Assembly (NCBI GenBank): GCA_003503355.1
Contig: DOCS01000133.1
Location: 5,042 to 11,480 of the forward strand
Length of the DNA stretch: 6,439 nt
Direction of reading: 5' to 3'
From: Opitutia bacterium
Lineage (GTDB): Bacteria; Verrucomicrobiota; Verrucomicrobiia; Opitutales; Coraliomargaritaceae
Below the pieces are notes generated by a model. The model saw nothing but the letters and a program-made list of their open reading frames with translations, did not search any database and had not been told where the DNA came from. Both the position numbers and the translations under genes were made by a program. This document shows positions 5,291-6,439 of this stretch, piece by piece; the first letter of the stretch is position 1; the number at the start of each line of letters is the position of its first letter.

Positions 5291-6439
5291 ATGTTGAATC
5301 ATTTAATACGATTTTCGCTGTCCCATCGGCCCCTGATCCTGCTGCTGGTTATCCTGGTACTGGTACTAGGGCTGAAGAAGACCGCAGAGCTTCCGGTTGA
5401 AGTGTTGCCGGATTTAACCAAGCCAACGGTGACGATCCTGACCGAGTCGCCTGGCTTCGCGCCGGAAGAAGTGGAGACGCTGGTGACCCTGCCCCTAGAG
5501 AATGTGTTGATGGGTGTCACCGGCGTGACTCGGCTGCGCTCGGTCAATGATGTGGGACTGTCGCTGATCTTTGTCGAATTCGACTGGGGGACAGACATCT
5601 ATCAGGCGCGTCAATTTGTGCAGGAACGTCTCGCTGGGGCGAGTGAAGCACTGCCGGCTGGGGTGAGCCCGTATATGACGCCGGTGGCGTCGTTGATGGG
5701 GAATATTCTGTTGATCGGTTTGGCGGATCCGACGGCGGAGACCAGTCCGCGGGACCTTCGGACGCTGGCGGATTGGACGGTCGCGCGTCGCCTGCAATCG
5801 ATTCCCGGCATTGCCGAGGTGCTCTCGATGGGCGGTGGGGTGAAACAGGTGCAGGTGCAGCCGGATCCGGATCAAATGTTGGCGCTCGGGGTGTCCTTTG
5901 AGCAGATCCACAAGGCTGCTTCACAGGCGGTTAAGAACACCACCGGTGGCTTTCTGACAGAATCCGCGCAAGAAATTATGGTGCGCAATTTGGGCATGAC
6001 GACCGATTTGGACGAAATTGCCCACACGGTCGTCAGTTATCAAAATGACCGGCCGATTCGCCTGAGCGATGTGGCTGAATTGGTTTGGGGGATAGAGCCG
6101 ATGCGTGGCGATGCCGGGCTGGGCAGCAAGCAGCTGGCGCAACAGGGGGCGGTGCAGGGGTACCCCGGGGTCATTCTAAGTGTCACTAAATCGCCGGGCT
6201 TTGATACGATTGAATTGACCGCTAAAGTCGATGCCGCGCTGGAGGAGTTGACGGCTTCGTTGCCCGAGGGGGTGGAGTTGGTCACGCTCTATCGACAGTC
6301 GGATTTTATTCATCTTTCGATTGGAAATCTGGAAGAAGCCCTTCGCGACGGAGCCATCATGGTCGCGATCATTCTGTTTCTCTTTTTGCTCAATGTCCGG
6401 ATTACTCTGATCACTTTAACCGCGATCCCACTGTCGCTC
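5291..6439 (+). CDS. Heavy-metal efflux RND permease (CzcA/CusA family), 3'-truncated by the window
   Basis: Inner-membrane proton-driven pump that expels metal cations through the adaptor and channel encoded just upstream. The frame is open from ATG 5291 to the last base, giving 383 of roughly 1,020-1,050 expected residues. Transmembrane helix 1 spans about 13-28 (RPLILLLVILVLVLGL). The family signature follows: ELPVEVLPDLTKPTVTIL (33-50), PGFAPEEVETLVTLPLE (54-70), then GVTGVTRLRSVNDVGLS and FDWGTDIYQARQFVQERL (97-114). Porter subdomain motifs IPGIAEVLSMGGGVKQVQV (171-189) and GVILSVTKSPGFDTIEL (293-309) come next. TM2 is at about 352-368 and TM3 begins at about 371. The proton-relay and metal-specificity residues in TM4 lie beyond the edge, so the substrate cannot be assigned. 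The gene starts 12 nt after the adaptor stop with no strong ribosome site. Bases 5846-5872 hold two back-to-back hexamer repeats, CAGGTG x2 and CCGGAT x2. Confidence 0.93.
   Translation, partial: MLNHLIRFSLSHRPLILLLVILVLVLGLKKTAELPVEVLPDLTKPTVTILTESPGFAPEEVETLVTLPLENVLMGVTGVTRLRSVNDVGLSLIFVEFDWGTDIYQARQFVQERLAGASEALPAGVSPYMTPVASLMGNILLIGLADPTAETSPRDLRTLADWTVARRLQSIPGIAEVLSMGGGVKQVQVQPDPDQMLALGVSFEQIHKAASQAVKNTTGGFLTESAQEIMVRNLGMTTDLDEIAHTVVSYQNDRPIRLSDVAELVWGIEPMRGDAGLGSKQLAQQGAVQGYPGVILSVTKSPGFDTIELTAKVDAALEELTASLPEGVELVTLYRQSDFIHLSIGNLEEALRDGAIMVAIILFLFLLNVRITLITLTAIPLSL

Noticed and set aside
5846..5872. Tandem hexamers CAGGTG x2 and CCGGAT x2 as a repeat element
   Set aside because: They encode an ordinary family stretch (KQVQVQPDPDQ) of the RND pump and are too short to be called a repeat array.

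Overview
This window comes from a bacterium with a mid-to-high 50s percent G+C content (judged by eye). The protein styles suggest a Verrucomicrobiota-like organism, perhaps Opitutae/Puniceicoccales. The clues are a heavy-metal RND pump with a PVEVLPDLTKPTV N-terminus, an adaptor with no helical hairpin, and a dprA gene next to a NAD(P)H-hydrate repair gene. This placement is inferred from remembered protein patterns, not from a search. All six genes supported here are on the + strand.

The left part (1-2235) is housekeeping. Positions 1-1053 are the 3' part of a bifunctional NAD(P)H-hydrate repair gene (nnr/yjeF). The window opens inside the end of its epimerase domain and holds the complete ADP/ATP-dependent dehydratase domain. 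After a 63-nt gap comes a complete dprA, the ssDNA-binding and RecA-loading protein of natural transformation.

The right part (2308-6439) is a heavy-metal efflux operon of the Czc/Cus type. It runs from a small exported Cys/His-rich protein (2308-2742), to a TolC-type outer-membrane channel (2832-4118), a periplasmic adaptor (4127-5278) and an RND pump (5291 to the window edge, truncated). The last three genes are packed with 8- and 12-nt gaps. Together they should form an envelope-spanning pump that expels metal cations, with the small protein as a plausible periplasmic metal binder. The substrate (Cu/Ag or Zn/Co/Cd) cannot be read here, because the diagnostic transmembrane segment of the pump lies beyond the window.

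The strongest unexplained signal is the 89-nt gap before the TolC gene. A perfect 10-bp inverted repeat (2745-2754 / 2818-2827) closes over two smaller hairpins and buries the Shine-Dalgarno sequence of that gene. This would form a three-way-junction leader that could control channel synthesis, either as a metal- or ligand-responsive RNA or by translational coupling to the small upstream gene. The adaptor is also unusual. It has no alpha-hairpin, ends in a His cluster followed by a transmembrane anchor, and carries an in-phase A AAA AAG slippery heptamer just before that anchor. No RNA genes, insertion sequences, CRISPR arrays or strong promoters were seen.
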